Positions 41,723-49,955 of a DNA stretch of 64,000 nucleotides are shown here, piece after piece. The position numbers and the translations under genes were made by a program. The notes beneath the pieces were generated by a model, which saw nothing but the letters and a program-made list of their open reading frames with translations, was not told the origin of the DNA and did no database searches. Origin of the DNA: Lentilactobacillus sp. SPB1-3 (GTDB lineage Bacteria > Bacillota > Bacilli > Lactobacillales > Lactobacillaceae); assembly GCF_026913205.2 (NCBI RefSeq), contig NZ_CP168151.1, positions 1,550,001 to 1,614,000 of the forward strand, given 5' to 3'. Positions within the stretch are counted from its first letter, which is position 1. Every line of letters begins with the position of its first letter.

Positions 41723-42460
41723 TTATTTACCAACATTGAGCGCTTGATGTTTTAACTTTGGAAATACATGCTTATCAGCAATTCCCGTAATACCTCCTTG
41801 GAACAAAAAAGCAAAGATGGTTCCTAAACCGAAATTAGTAAATTGCTTAGTGATAGCAAATGCCATAATTGCCATGATTGTTGGTGGAATATATGAAGCC
41901 CACATGGCTAAGTTAGCATTACCCTTAAAATACTTAAATCGCAGAATCTGCATCAAATCATCTGCGGGATGCAAGACAACGTTTGCCCGTTGATAAACCG
42001 AAATGGCAATTCCAATCAACGCCACCCCAAAAAAGTTAAGTAGAATGTAAAAAATTATCATCCCAGTTGAGTTAGCATCCGGAAGACCGCCAAAAATTGG
42101 GTATTTACCAATGAAAAAGTTTTCAAATATTTGAATCAATGCTGAGAATGGCACCATAAAGATTAAATTTCCTAAAGCTCTTCCCCATTCTAGTTTACCC
42201 ACTAAAGCAGCATTTAATAAAGTCGTTAGCACCCCTAAAATCAAGAACGTCCAAAATAAATTCCAGCCAAATGCCACGCTTAAATTGGCTTCAGCAGCTG
42301 TCCAATATGCGGATCCTAAATACGATGGATTAATTTTCGCACTTGTTGCTAACGTTAAGACATTTCCCGCTGCATTTAGTAATAACGAAATCGCAAAAAA
42401 GGCAATTGATTGAGTTGCTGAGATTGTTCGACCACTGCTAATAGTTCTTTTTTCTAACAT
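41723..42460 (-). CDS. multi-pass membrane protein (YczE/YitT-like), candidate fructose transporter, paralogue B
   Basis: The 245-residue protein has about six membrane segments and is nearly superposable on the protein at 15383-16135 (shared SAYWTAAEANL, GNLIFMVPFSA, LNFFGVALIG, VLHPADDLMQILRFKYF, FTNFGLGTIFAFL). It lies 26 bases after fructokinase and 24 before pgi. A kinase for unphosphorylated fructose implies uptake by a permease and not a PTS, and no other transporter is in the operon, so this protein is the best candidate. Function is inferred from context only. Confidence 0.65.
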   Translation of the reverse strand: MLEKRTISSGRTISATQSIAFFAISLLLNAAGNVLTLATSAKINPSYLGSAYWTAAEANLSVAFGWNLFWTFLILGVLTTLLNAALVGKLEWGRALGNLIFMVPFSALIQIFENFFIGKYPIFGGLPDANSTGMIIFYILLNFFGVALIGIAISVYQRANVVLHPADDLMQILRFKYFKGNANLAMWASYIPPTIMAIMAFAITKQFTNFGLGTIFAFLFQGGITGIADKHVFPKLKHQALNVGK

Positions 42461-42486
42461 TACTTCACCCCCGTTACTTTAACTAA

Positions 42487-43362
42487 TTACTTGTTCAATT
42501 CCTTTAATGCCATCGCAAAGTCCCCAACAGTTGCTGAACCATTATTCTTAACCAATGGCATGACGATGTATTCATCAAGGTCGCCTACGTCAACGTAATT
42601 ATTCATTAACTTAGCGAATTCTGACCGGACCTTAATTAGGAATTCTGGACTAACTACCCCGCCGCCAAAAACGATTTTGCCTGGTCTTAAGGTCAAAGTA
42701 ACTTGCAAGGCTGCTTGGGCTACATAATAGGCCATGATATCCCAAACATGATCAGTTAATGGCACATCCTTACCTGGTTTTCCCAAACGGGCATCAAAGG
42801 TTGGCCCCGCTACTAGACCCTCAAGACAATCACCATGAAATGGGCAAATCCCATCAAAGTCAAGGTCGTCCGGATGACGCTTTAGGCGAACATGACCGAC
42901 TTCAGGATGACCAAGTTCCCCAACAAAGTTGCCACCAATAACTGTTCCTGCACCAACTCCAGTACCAATGGTATAATATGTAAGTGAATCAACATGTTGG
43001 TTAAACAACGTTGCCATGACATATTCACCATAGGCTGAACCATTCACATCCGTGGTAAAGTAAATTGGCACATCAATATCTTGTTTGATACGGCCGACAA
43101 AATCGGTATGAGCCCAACCAGGTTTAGGAGTATTAGTAATGTATCCATAATATGGAGCATTCTTTCTTAATTCAATGGGTCCAAATGACGAAATTGCAAT
43201 GGCAGCGATATCGTCAAATTGCTTAAAGTAGTCCACCGTTCTCTGAAGAGTCTCCTCTGGAGTTGTGGTTGGAAATTGAGCTTGATCAATAATCCGATAA
43301 TCTTCATTACCAACTGCCACGACGAATTTGGTTCCTCCTGCTTCGACACTTCCAAGTAACAT
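42487..43362 (-). CDS. scrK: fructokinase, ROK family
   Basis: The 291-residue protein starts MLLGSVEAGGTKFVVAVGNE (ATP-binding ROK N-terminus) and has AIAISSFGPIEL, the catalytic TTDVNGSAYGEYV near residue 105, and the ROK zinc signature in GHPEVGHVRLKRHPDD...CPFHGDCLEGLVAGP (about residues 145-180). It phosphorylates fructose to fructose-6-phosphate with ATP. AAGGAGGAATTATT precedes the ATG. It is first in the operon with the membrane protein, pgi and manA. A perfect 14-bp palindrome lies just upstream of its start. Confidence 0.93.
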   Translation of the reverse strand: MLLGSVEAGGTKFVVAVGNEDYRIIDQAQFPTTTPEETLQRTVDYFKQFDDIAAIAISSFGPIELRKNAPYYGYITNTPKPGWAHTDFVGRIKQDIDVPIYFTTDVNGSAYGEYVMATLFNQHVDSLTYYTIGTGVGAGTVIGGNFVGELGHPEVGHVRLKRHPDDLDFDGICPFHGDCLEGLVAGPTFDARLGKPGKDVPLTDHVWDIMAYYVAQAALQVTLTLRPGKIVFGGGVVSPEFLIKVRSEFAKLMNNYVDVGDLDEYIVMPLVKNNGSATVGDFAMALKELNK

Positions 43363-43386
43363 AATAATTCCTCCTTAGATAGTTTG

Positions 43387-43466
43387 TGCAAACGTTTGCA
43401 TTGCTGTTACTATCTACTATAAACAGTTTTTTTTAAAATGCAACCCCTTTATAGAAAACGGTTACA
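43387..43466 (-). promoter_or_regulatory. promoter, 14-bp palindromic operator and cre-like site of the fructokinase operon
   Basis: On the minus strand TTGCAT (43443-43438) and TATAGT (43421-43416) are 16 bp apart. TGCAAACGTTTGCA (43387-43400) is a perfect palindrome just after the expected transcription start, of the type bound by LacI-family repressors or CcpA. AGAAAACGGTTACA (43453-43466) matches the cre consensus at all but its first position and sits upstream of the -35 box. Confidence 0.65.
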
Positions 43467-43504
43467 TTTTTCTTTTACAAAATTATTTATTAAAGGAACT
43501 CACT

Positions 43505-44260
43505 ATGAAATTTATTATTTCTCCTGCTAAGAAGATGGTCACTAATCTTGATGATTTTGAAGTTACTGATCTTCCACAATACTTACAAGAAACTCAGCAA
43601 ATCTTGGACTCATTACAAACATTATCTATATCTGATGCCAAATCATTATGGAAAACCAGTAACAAGCTGACCAAAGAGAATTTTAATAAACTTAATCAAA
43701 TTAATTTACATAATCGATTAACGCCTGCAGTAATTGCCTATTCAGGTATTCAATACCAGTATATGGCTCCAGGATTATTAACCCGTCCCGCATTATACTA
43801 TCTGCAAGTCCACTTAAGAATTCTATCTGGATTCTATGGCATCTTATCGCCATTTGATGGGATTGTTCCCTATCGCTTAGAGATGCAGGCTAAGTTAACG
43901 GTTGGCACACATGCAAATCTCTATTCATTCTGGGGTGATAAGCTATACCGGGCTTTAGTATCTGATGGGCATGAACCAATCATAAATCTCGCATCTCAAG
44001 AATACTCAAAATCAATCACCCCCTATCTGACAGATGCTGATACTTTCATCGATATTGTGTTTGGTCGCCTCATAGATGGTAAATTAAAAACTCAAGCAAC
44101 TTTTGCCAAAATGGCTCGTGGTGAAATGGTTCGATTCGCTGCTGAAAACCAATTGACGGAAGTTAACGAATTGAAGAAATTCAATCATCTTGATTATGTG
44201 TATGATTCGATGAGCTCAACAGATACGAAGTACGTCTTCATAAAAAATGAAAATCAATGA
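43505..44260 (+). CDS. yaaA: peroxide stress protein YaaA (UPF0246)
   Basis: The 251-residue protein begins MKFIISPAKKM and has YSGIQYQYM near residue 80, LRILSGFYGILSPFDGIVPYRLEMQAKL near 107-134 and FWGDKLY near 145, the standard YaaA pattern. The family lowers free iron and protects DNA during peroxide stress in E. coli; its fold binds DNA. It is divergent from the fructokinase operon and forms a single gene. Confidence 0.93.
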   Translation: MKFIISPAKKMVTNLDDFEVTDLPQYLQETQQILDSLQTLSISDAKSLWKTSNKLTKENFNKLNQINLHNRLTPAVIAYSGIQYQYMAPGLLTRPALYYLQVHLRILSGFYGILSPFDGIVPYRLEMQAKLTVGTHANLYSFWGDKLYRALVSDGHEPIINLASQEYSKSITPYLTDADTFIDIVFGRLIDGKLKTQATFAKMARGEMVRFAAENQLTEVNELKKFNHLDYVYDSMSSTDTKYVFIKNENQ

Positions 44261-44312
44261 CATGACTAAATCATTATTAAAATACATTACCACCCATTTA
44301 AAATGATCCACC

Positions 44313-44342
44313 ACTTGTCGAACCAAACGACAAGTTTTTTTA
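44313..44342 (+). terminator. terminator of yaaA
   Basis: A stem ACTTGTCG/CGACAAGT followed by a run of T. Confidence 0.8.
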
Positions 44343-44408
44343 TATTCCAAATTCCCAGTGCTACAATTAGTTCATGCTAAAGCAATATTAAAGTGGGGAT
44401 TGAATATT

Positions 44409-45629
44409 ATGGAACAACAACCGGATCAAAATCACTGGAAAGCCAACTTGAGCTACTTGATCGCAGCCCAAAACTTTTTCCTGTTTGGCTCTTCCGCTGT
44501 CTTTTTCGCAATTCTTTGGTACATTGCTCTCAAGTCATCTTCCGGCACTTGGATGATGTTAACCACCTTAGCAACTACTTTGCCACAAATTCTGATTTCA
44601 CTGTGGGCCGGAACTTGGTCTGATAGATTTAAACGTCGAGATTTGCTAGTAATCGCCAGTGTCTTCACCTCGGTGTTCACGATCGTGATTGCAATTATTT
44701 ATTATTTTTTGGATCGTAATCTCTGGTTACTACTTGCGATTGCCGCCATTCGATCATTAGGTAATGGAATCTCCACTCCCGTTGCAAACTCGTTACTTCC
44801 TGAATTAACGCCGAAAAATCGATTAACTCAGGCGAACGGAATCAATCAAACTGCTAATTCTATTTTGCTACTGATTTCACCACTTGTTAGTGGATATATT
44901 TTAGGAAACTTAGGAATTATCTATGTTTTCGTAATCGATTTAATTACTTCACTTGGTGGAATTGGTGTTTTGTTAATGATCAAAGAACCGGAAGTTAAGA
45001 AGTTTAGTCAAAATGAGGTTAAAGGTTCACTATCACAAATTACTAAAGGGCTCAGATATACTTTTGATAATCGTAGTCTAAGTTTACTAATGCTGTTTAC
45101 CGTCGTCGGATTCATACTGATTGCCCCATCATCTCAACTATCAACTTTATTCGTTAAGAGAACCTTTGGCACGAACGTTTGGTTACTAACTTTTAACGAA
45201 TTATTCTGGACGATTGGTGCTGCTCTAGGTGGTATCTTCATCTCCTTGCATTCAAAAATCGATAATAAAATCAAATGGATTACTTTAGGATTTATTGGCT
45301 CAGGATTCTGTTTCGCTGCTATGGGTGTTGTCAAACCATTCTGGGTATACCTAGTCTTTATGTTTGGTTCCGGTATTTGCATGCCAATCATTCAAGGTAC
45401 TACTAACATCCTCATCCAAGAAACTGTCCCCAATGAATGGATGGGTCGAGTATTTTCAATTCTTCAAATCGTTTCAACTGGTATCTATCCAATTGCAATG
45501 CTATTCTTCGGACCATTAGCTGATGTGGTAGCTATTAAATGGATTTTAGTGGTCACTGGCTTATTGCTAGTCGTCTCTGCTATCGGTTTCTATGGCCGAT
45601 TCAAAACCAAAAAGTTTTATATTAACTAA
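44409..45629 (+). CDS. MFS transporter, DHA3 (macrolide/tetracycline efflux-like) type
   Basis: The protein of about 406 residues starts MEQQPDQNHWKANLSYL at ATG 44409 (GGGG about 11 bases upstream). It has 12 helices and the loop motif GTWSDRFKRRDLLVIAS near residue 65-82, repeated in weaker form as GRVFSILQIVSTG in the second half. It belongs to the DHA3-type MFS exporters. The substrate is unknown. It is a single gene ended by a strong terminator. Confidence 0.82.
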   Translation: MEQQPDQNHWKANLSYLIAAQNFFLFGSSAVFFAILWYIALKSSSGTWMMLTTLATTLPQILISLWAGTWSDRFKRRDLLVIASVFTSVFTIVIAIIYYFLDRNLWLLLAIAAIRSLGNGISTPVANSLLPELTPKNRLTQANGINQTANSILLLISPLVSGYILGNLGIIYVFVIDLITSLGGIGVLLMIKEPEVKKFSQNEVKGSLSQITKGLRYTFDNRSLSLLMLFTVVGFILIAPSSQLSTLFVKRTFGTNVWLLTFNELFWTIGAALGGIFISLHSKIDNKIKWITLGFIGSGFCFAAMGVVKPFWVYLVFMFGSGICMPIIQGTTNILIQETVPNEWMGRVFSILQIVSTGIYPIAMLFFGPLADVVAIKWILVVTGLLLVVSAIGFYGRFKTKKFYIN

Positions 45630-45631
45630 AT

Positions 45632-45672
45632 AAACGTGAGCAACCAACATTTATTGTTGGTTACTCACGTTT
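45632..45672. terminator. bidirectional terminator
   Basis: A stem AAACGTGAG-AACCAACA/TGTTGGTT-CTCACGTTT between convergent genes. Confidence 0.88.
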
Positions 45673-45673
45673 T

Positions 45674-46591
45674 TTACTTAGTCAAAATTTGGGTGATACC
45701 TTCTTCAAAGGAAGTGATCTGAAAATCCGGAAATGCTTCCTGAAATTTATCAGATAGAAAAACGTTATCCACCTGATATCGCGGTAATAATTCTAAGGAT
45801 TCTTTTAACGCAGGATTGAACCAACTGCCTAACTTAAACGTCCACATTATAACTACAGAATACTTAATCCTTTTCCCCAGTACTCGTTCTGAGATGTTGA
45901 TCATTTCTTGATAAGTAATTCCCTTAGGTGTTGGCAAATGCCAAGTTTGACCATATGCAGAATCAGTATTACCAATTAATGCCATGGCCCGACTTGCATC
46001 TGGAGTCCAGATCAATGTCCGGACCACCTGATCATTGATAGGTACAAATGCTCGCTTCCCAGCTTTGATTCGATTGAAAATCATTGAGTTAGTAATACTT
46101 TTGGTATTATCTGGACCATAGAATTCCGGTGCACGACAGATTACCACTGGCAGTTCGCCAAGTTCAATTTCTGCAACTAGTCTTTCAGCCATTCTAGCTC
46201 GGACAGTTGATTTACGGCCTTCATGAATAATTGGACTAGTTTCTGTTTGAGGTGTCGCCGTCTTAGGATACATATACGTGTTATCAAAAAACACTAACTT
46301 ACTGTGAGCTTGTTTGCTAGCCTTAATCACATTATCCAGCATCCCTAAAAATTGCTGCTCCATTATGTCAGAGTTCATAGGTAACCCAGCCGTAAAGTAG
46401 ACAATTTCACTACCTTCAATAGCGGTTAATGTTTCATTATAATCTAGCAAGTTAGCAGCCACAGTCTGATCACTGGGATGAATTTGTTTGGGATGTCGAC
46501 TAACCAATCGGAGTTCCTTCGTATAGTTTTGATATAATTCTTCAGCTAATTCGTGACCGATTTGGCCATTACTACCTAAAATTGTTTGCAT
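45674..46591 (-). CDS. NAD-dependent epimerase/dehydratase-type atypical SDR
   Basis: The 305-residue protein has GSNGQIG at the N-terminus for NAD(P) binding, VYFTAGLPM, the Ser/Thr region FFDNTYMYPKTA near 100, and REFYGPD-like APEFYGPDNTKS near 155. The YxxxK catalytic pair is not obvious, as in NmrA/YbjT-like members. AAGGAG precedes the ATG. It lies downstream of the ArsR and DJ-1 genes on the same strand and has a weak copy of the TTTAAT/GTTTAA repeat upstream, so shared control is possible. Confidence 0.75.
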   Translation of the reverse strand: MQTILGSNGQIGHELAEELYQNYTKELRLVSRHPKQIHPSDQTVAANLLDYNETLTAIEGSEIVYFTAGLPMNSDIMEQQFLGMLDNVIKASKQAHSKLVFFDNTYMYPKTATPQTETSPIIHEGRKSTVRARMAERLVAEIELGELPVVICRAPEFYGPDNTKSITNSMIFNRIKAGKRAFVPINDQVVRTLIWTPDASRAMALIGNTDSAYGQTWHLPTPKGITYQEMINISERVLGKRIKYSVVIMWTFKLGSWFNPALKESLELLPRYQVDNVFLSDKFQEAFPDFQITSFEEGITQILTK

Positions 46592-46655
46592 TTAATTTAC
46601 TCCTTGAAAATTCGTTTAATAGTTTAATCGTTTGAACCATTTAATCAAAAAAATA

Positions 46656-47333
46656 TTACTTAATGTTTTTAATCAATAACTTAGCAACGGAACGCGCAGA
46701 AAACGGATTTTGACCAGTAATGACATGTCCATCTTGAATGGCGAAGTCCTTATATGCCCGTTTTTGTTGAAAAGTTGCTCCGCGTTTTTCAGCTTCGTCC
46801 TTGTTAAAAAATGGGACGACCGACCGTTTACCTGCTAACAGCTCTTCACTCTTGGTAAATCCTGTAATTGTTTTACCTGAGATCAAATAATCATTATTGT
46901 TATCTTTGATATTCAATAGGCCGGCAACTCCATGGCAAACTGATGTCACATAACCATTTTGATGATATATGGCCATCGCAATTGATTGTAATTCTTGATT
47001 ATCTGGGAAATCCCACATCACACCGTGCCCACCCGCATAATAAATTGCGAAGTAGTCATCTGGATTAATCTCACTGGGTCTCATGGTCTGACTAAGAGCA
47101 CGATTCTTAAAGTCGGAAGTTTCATAAAACTCCATAATTGATTCATCAACGTACTTCATACTTCGGGGATCAAGCGGCACAAAACCACCCTTTGGACTAA
47201 CATAATCCACCTCAATGCCTTCCTTTTGTAACTCTTCAGCAAATTCAGTGGCCTCTCCCAGCCAAAGTCCAGTAGCGTCATGTGTGCCAGCGTATCTAGT
47301 TACATTTGTTTCCACGATTAATACTTTTTTCAT
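46656..47333 (-). CDS. DJ-1/PfpI superfamily protein (Hsp31/glyoxalase III-like)
   Basis: The 225-residue protein has the DJ-1 nucleophile elbow TSVCHGVAGLL (Cys at about residue 131) with the preceding YYAGGHGVMWDF and a Glu in the N-terminal EATEF segment that could complete the site. The size and Hsp31-like segment PKGGFVPLDPRSMKYVDES favour the glyoxalase III/Hsp31 branch, which detoxifies methylglyoxal. The start overlaps the ArsR stop by four bases, so the pair is co-translated. Confidence 0.82.
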   Translation of the reverse strand: MKKVLIVETNVTRYAGTHDATGLWLGEATEFAEELQKEGIEVDYVSPKGGFVPLDPRSMKYVDESIMEFYETSDFKNRALSQTMRPSEINPDDYFAIYYAGGHGVMWDFPDNQELQSIAMAIYHQNGYVTSVCHGVAGLLNIKDNNNDYLISGKTITGFTKSEELLAGKRSVVPFFNKDEAEKRGATFQQKRAYKDFAIQDGHVITGQNPFSARSVAKLLIKNIK

Positions 47334-47668
47334 TCTCGGCCACTCTCCTTGATGATTGTCTTTACGTTACTGATCAGGTCCTGTAATTGATTGATTTGGG
47401 TAAGATCATGCGACAGATAATAGTAATTCTTAGTACCTTCACTGCGTCTTTCAATTAATTTGGCTTGCATCAAAATCTTAATATGATGGGAAATTGCCGG
47501 CCGTGAAAGATTAGTCGCCTCAGTTAGGTCAGTGACTCTTAAACCCTCAATACCATTTTCTGCGGCCATCAATTCGATCAAAATTGCTTGGCGTTTCTCA
47601 TCGCCTAATGCAACCAAAAAGTCACTTAAATTAGTTAGTTTAGATTGAATTACACTTAAGTCTTGCAT
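47330..47668 (-). CDS. ArsR family transcriptional regulator
   Basis: The protein of about 112 residues has a winged helix-turn-helix (about residues 15-90): LGDEKRQAILIELM, LRVTDLTEATNLSRPAISHHIKILMQAKLI and RSEGTKNYYYLS. No Cys metal-binding motif is present, so it probably senses something other than metals. It is first in the operon with the DJ-1 gene and likely represses it by binding the palindrome just upstream. ATG 47668 is preferred over 47674 because of Shine-Dalgarno spacing. Confidence 0.85.
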   Translation of the reverse strand: MQDLSVIQSKLTNLSDFLVALGDEKRQAILIELMAAENGIEGLRVTDLTEATNLSRPAISHHIKILMQAKLIERRSEGTKNYYYLSHDLTQINQLQDLISNVKTIIKESGRE

Positions 47669-47683
47669 AATCATTTTTCCTTT

Positions 47684-47701
47684 GGTTTAATATTTTAAAC
47701 C
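47684..47701. promoter_or_regulatory. operator candidate for the ArsR protein
   Basis: GGTTTAATATTTTAAACC has 7-bp inverted arms and is followed by another ATTAAACC copy. It lies directly upstream of the ArsR start. A related TTTAAT-GTTTAA pattern occurs at about 46615-46645. Confidence 0.5.
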
Positions 47702-47826
47702 ATTAAACCATCTATTGTGGATGGTGTCAAACAATTTGATGTCAGATTAATCCAGCAAGCCAATCATTAACAGTTTTTTCAATCTCGACCTATAATTATT
47801 GTATAAATTGTTTGGGAGGTTTTATT

Positions 47827-48240
47827 ATGGCAGTTTTAACTGATGATATGAAAAAATTAATCGCTGATTCATTTGCGTTCATTGCAACGGTTGACGAGAA
47901 TGGTAACCCCCAGGTTGGTCCTAAGGGAACCATGCGTATCTTTGATGATGAACACTTGATCTACAACGAACAGACTGGTCATCAAGCATGGCACAATTTA
48001 CAAGAAAATCACAAAATCGCAGTTGCTTTTCACCCACATCCAGGAATGAAGGGGATCCGTGTTGAAGGTCGAGCAGTTATTCATCAAGGAGACCAAATTC
48101 ACACTGATGCTCAAGCTTATGCAACTGAGAACAAATTACCAGATGTTATTGCCGCAATCGTTATCTCAATTGACCGTATCGTCAGCTTAGATGCTGGTCC
48201 TAATGCCGGAATTGAAATTATTAATGATCCAGTTAAATAA
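47827..48240 (+). CDS. pyridoxamine 5'-phosphate oxidase family (FMN-binding split-barrel) protein
   Basis: The protein of about 137 residues starts at ATG 47827 (GGGAGG 7 bases upstream). It has the split-barrel pattern SFAFIATVDENGNPQVGPKGTMRIFDDEHLIYNEQTGHQAWHNLQENHKIAVAF, as in FMN- or F420-binding flavin reductases of this superfamily. The substrate is unknown and true PNPOx activity is unlikely because of the small size. Single gene with its own terminator. Confidence 0.82.
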   Translation: MAVLTDDMKKLIADSFAFIATVDENGNPQVGPKGTMRIFDDEHLIYNEQTGHQAWHNLQENHKIAVAFHPHPGMKGIRVEGRAVIHQGDQIHTDAQAYATENKLPDVIAAIVISIDRIVSLDAGPNAGIEIINDPVK

Positions 48241-48254
48241 AACTTAAACGCAAT

Positions 48255-48303
48255 AAAAGCACTTATCAAGTTAAGCATTCATAACTTGATAAGTGCTTTT
48301 ATT
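48255..48303 (+). terminator. terminator
   Basis: A long stem beginning AAAAGCACTTATCAAG and ending CTTGATAAGTGCTTTT, followed by T-rich sequence. Confidence 0.88.
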
Positions 48304-48365
48304 ATTTATAGAACGCAGCCGTCTTTAACAATGAGAATAATCATTTTATTGTTGACTTTTTCCAA

Positions 48366-49031
48366 TTAAATCACCGAATCTAAATCAATGATTTTTAATT
48401 TACGCCGAGATTTCCGCTCAATAAATGATTGCTTTTCCCATTTTGCAAAAATTCGACTAATTGTTTCAGGTGTAGTACCTAATAATGAAGCTAAATCTGC
48501 CTGCGTAATTGGCAACGTAAATGGATTCTCACCAATGCTTGCGGCAGTATCCTCTAGATAGCTTGCTAACCGGACATCAACATGCTCGGTATTAGTCGAA
48601 GTTGTATTTTCTTCTAAGTTACTTAATCGAGTACCCAATACATCCAACACATTGACACTTAGTTGCGGCATCGTCAGTAATATTTTTTGAAATTCATCCC
48701 GATTGATTGAACAAACAGTCGTTGGCATCAAAACTTTGGCAGCAGAAGTGTGAGTTAACTTACTAATTAAAGCTGCCTCACCATTAATGTCGCCAGCCTG
48801 TAACAGGTATAACAATTGCTCTTTACCATCGGACGTTGTTTGAATGACCTTTGCTTGGCCACTTGCAATAATTGACAGCTCGTTTATTGGCTTACCCTGC
48901 TGATACAGAAATTCACCAGCTTCATAACGACGGTGATTAACAATTGCTTCAATTGATTGCGCTTGATTTTCATCTAAATTTTTAAAAATTGGCACTAACG
49001 AAACGCAGTGATGCTTAGAAATTTCATCCAT
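48366..49031 (-). CDS. flp: Flp-type Crp/Fnr transcriptional regulator
   Basis: The protein of about 221 residues has a cyclic-nucleotide-like sensor domain (about 20-130) and a C-terminal HTH with TQADLASLLGTTPETISRIFAKW. It lacks the N-terminal Cys cluster of FNR but has two Cys, at residues 9 and 107, nearly the spacing of the redox-active pair (Cys5/Cys102) of the Lacticaseibacillus FLP protein, so a reversible disulfide switch is likely. Recognition residues E-x-x-S-R fit a TTGAT half-site. It is divergent from the HMA/Dps/ATPase operon. The start is ATG 49031. Confidence 0.85.
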   Translation of the reverse strand: MDEISKHHCVSLVPIFKNLDENQAQSIEAIVNHRRYEAGEFLYQQGKPINELSIIASGQAKVIQTTSDGKEQLLYLLQAGDINGEAALISKLTHTSAAKVLMPTTVCSINRDEFQKILLTMPQLSVNVLDVLGTRLSNLEENTTSTNTEHVDVRLASYLEDTAASIGENPFTLPITQADLASLLGTTPETISRIFAKWEKQSFIERKSRRKLKIIDLDSVI

Positions 49032-49084
49032 TACGTACCTCATCCTAACTAAAATTAATTTTCTGGCATTATTTTATCCCAAAC

Positions 49085-49126
49085 TTGATCTGGGTCAATT
49101 TCATTTATTCCATGATAACAGATAAT
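49085..49126 (+). promoter_or_regulatory. FNR/Flp-type box and promoter of the HMA-Dps-ATPase operon
   Basis: TTGATCTGGGTCAA (49085-49098) matches TTGAT-N4-ATCAA except one base. GATAAT (49121-49126) is the likely -10, without a good -35. With a start about 7 bases beyond it, the box is centred near -41.5, the position of class II activated promoters. Confidence 0.6.
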
Positions 49127-49170
49127 AAGGTCATCAAAGAAAATAACTAATTTTAAAGGAGATAATCATC

Positions 49171-49398
49171 ATGTCAAAAAAAGTAATTATGCAACTCGAT
49201 ACCTTAACTTGCCCTAGCTGTATGACTAAAATTGATCAATCGCTTCGAAAACAGTCTGGTGTGGAAGATGTCAAAGTATTGTTCAATGCAAGCAAAATCA
49301 AGGCGACCATCAATGATGAAACTAATGGCGATAATCTGGTTAAGGCCGTTACTAGTCTTGGCTATAACGTTAAAACTATGAAAGAAAAAGGTGAATAA
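49171..49398 (+). CDS. heavy-metal-associated (HMA) domain protein
   Basis: The 75-residue protein has a single ferredoxin-like HMA domain with LTCPSCMTKID as metal site (CxxC) and the pattern VEDVKVLFNASKIKATIND. It binds a soft or transition metal and probably hands it to the ATPase two genes downstream, whose own N-terminus lacks such a domain. AAAGGAG precedes the ATG. It is separated by 2 bases from the Dps-like gene. Confidence 0.88.
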   Translation: MSKKVIMQLDTLTCPSCMTKIDQSLRKQSGVEDVKVLFNASKIKATINDETNGDNLVKAVTSLGYNVKTMKEKGE

Positions 49399-49400
49399 TA

Positions 49401-49952
49401 ATGACTACTATCACTGAAAAATGGCAAGCAGAACAGGCTCAATCAGAAATTGACCATCATACTCCTACTGCAGGAGCAATGACTGGCCACATTCTAGCAA
49501 ATCTCCGAAAATTATCGACTAAACTAATTCAATTCAATTTGTACATCAAGGGTTCTAACTATCAAAGTGATCAACAATTAATTAGTGAGTTTCGGACGGC
49601 AATCGACAATGAATTTATCTCAATTGGGAATCGCTTAATTGAGTGGAACGAGAAACCGGCCTCAACCACCGCTGAATTCGAAGAGTATTCTATGATCACC
49701 GAAGCTGGAGAAAATAAATATCTTAGTGCAGATGAAATGCTATCAATGATTGTTGCTGATATTCAAACTAGTCAAATGTTTATTGGCCGTGCGATTAAGT
49801 TATCGAATAATGAAGAAAAATTCAGTCTTGCCAGCAATATCACTAACCTCCAATCAATAATGAATTCTTATAACAGAAAATTCCAAGCTCGCTTAGGTAA
49901 TGAACCACTTGAAGGCTATTTAGATGAAGATGAAGACGACAAGGAGGATTAG
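49401..49952 (+). CDS. Dps/ferritin-like protein
   Basis: The 183-residue helical protein begins with HHTPTAGAMTGHILANLRKLSTKLIQFNLYIKG, a Dps-like first helix with His residues, and continues with FRTAIDNEFISIGNRLIEWNEKPASTTAEFEEYS, the DNA-binding-protein-from-starved-cells fold order. It ends in a very acidic tail (DEDEDDKED). It may store iron or another metal, or act as a metal-dependent partner of the ATPase. The ferroxidase residues are not all evident. It is embedded between HMA and ATPase genes. Confidence 0.65.
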   Translation: MTTITEKWQAEQAQSEIDHHTPTAGAMTGHILANLRKLSTKLIQFNLYIKGSNYQSDQQLISEFRTAIDNEFISIGNRLIEWNEKPASTTAEFEEYSMITEAGENKYLSADEMLSMIVADIQTSQMFIGRAIKLSNNEEKFSLASNITNLQSIMNSYNRKFQARLGNEPLEGYLDEDEDDKED

Positions 49953-49955
49953 CGC

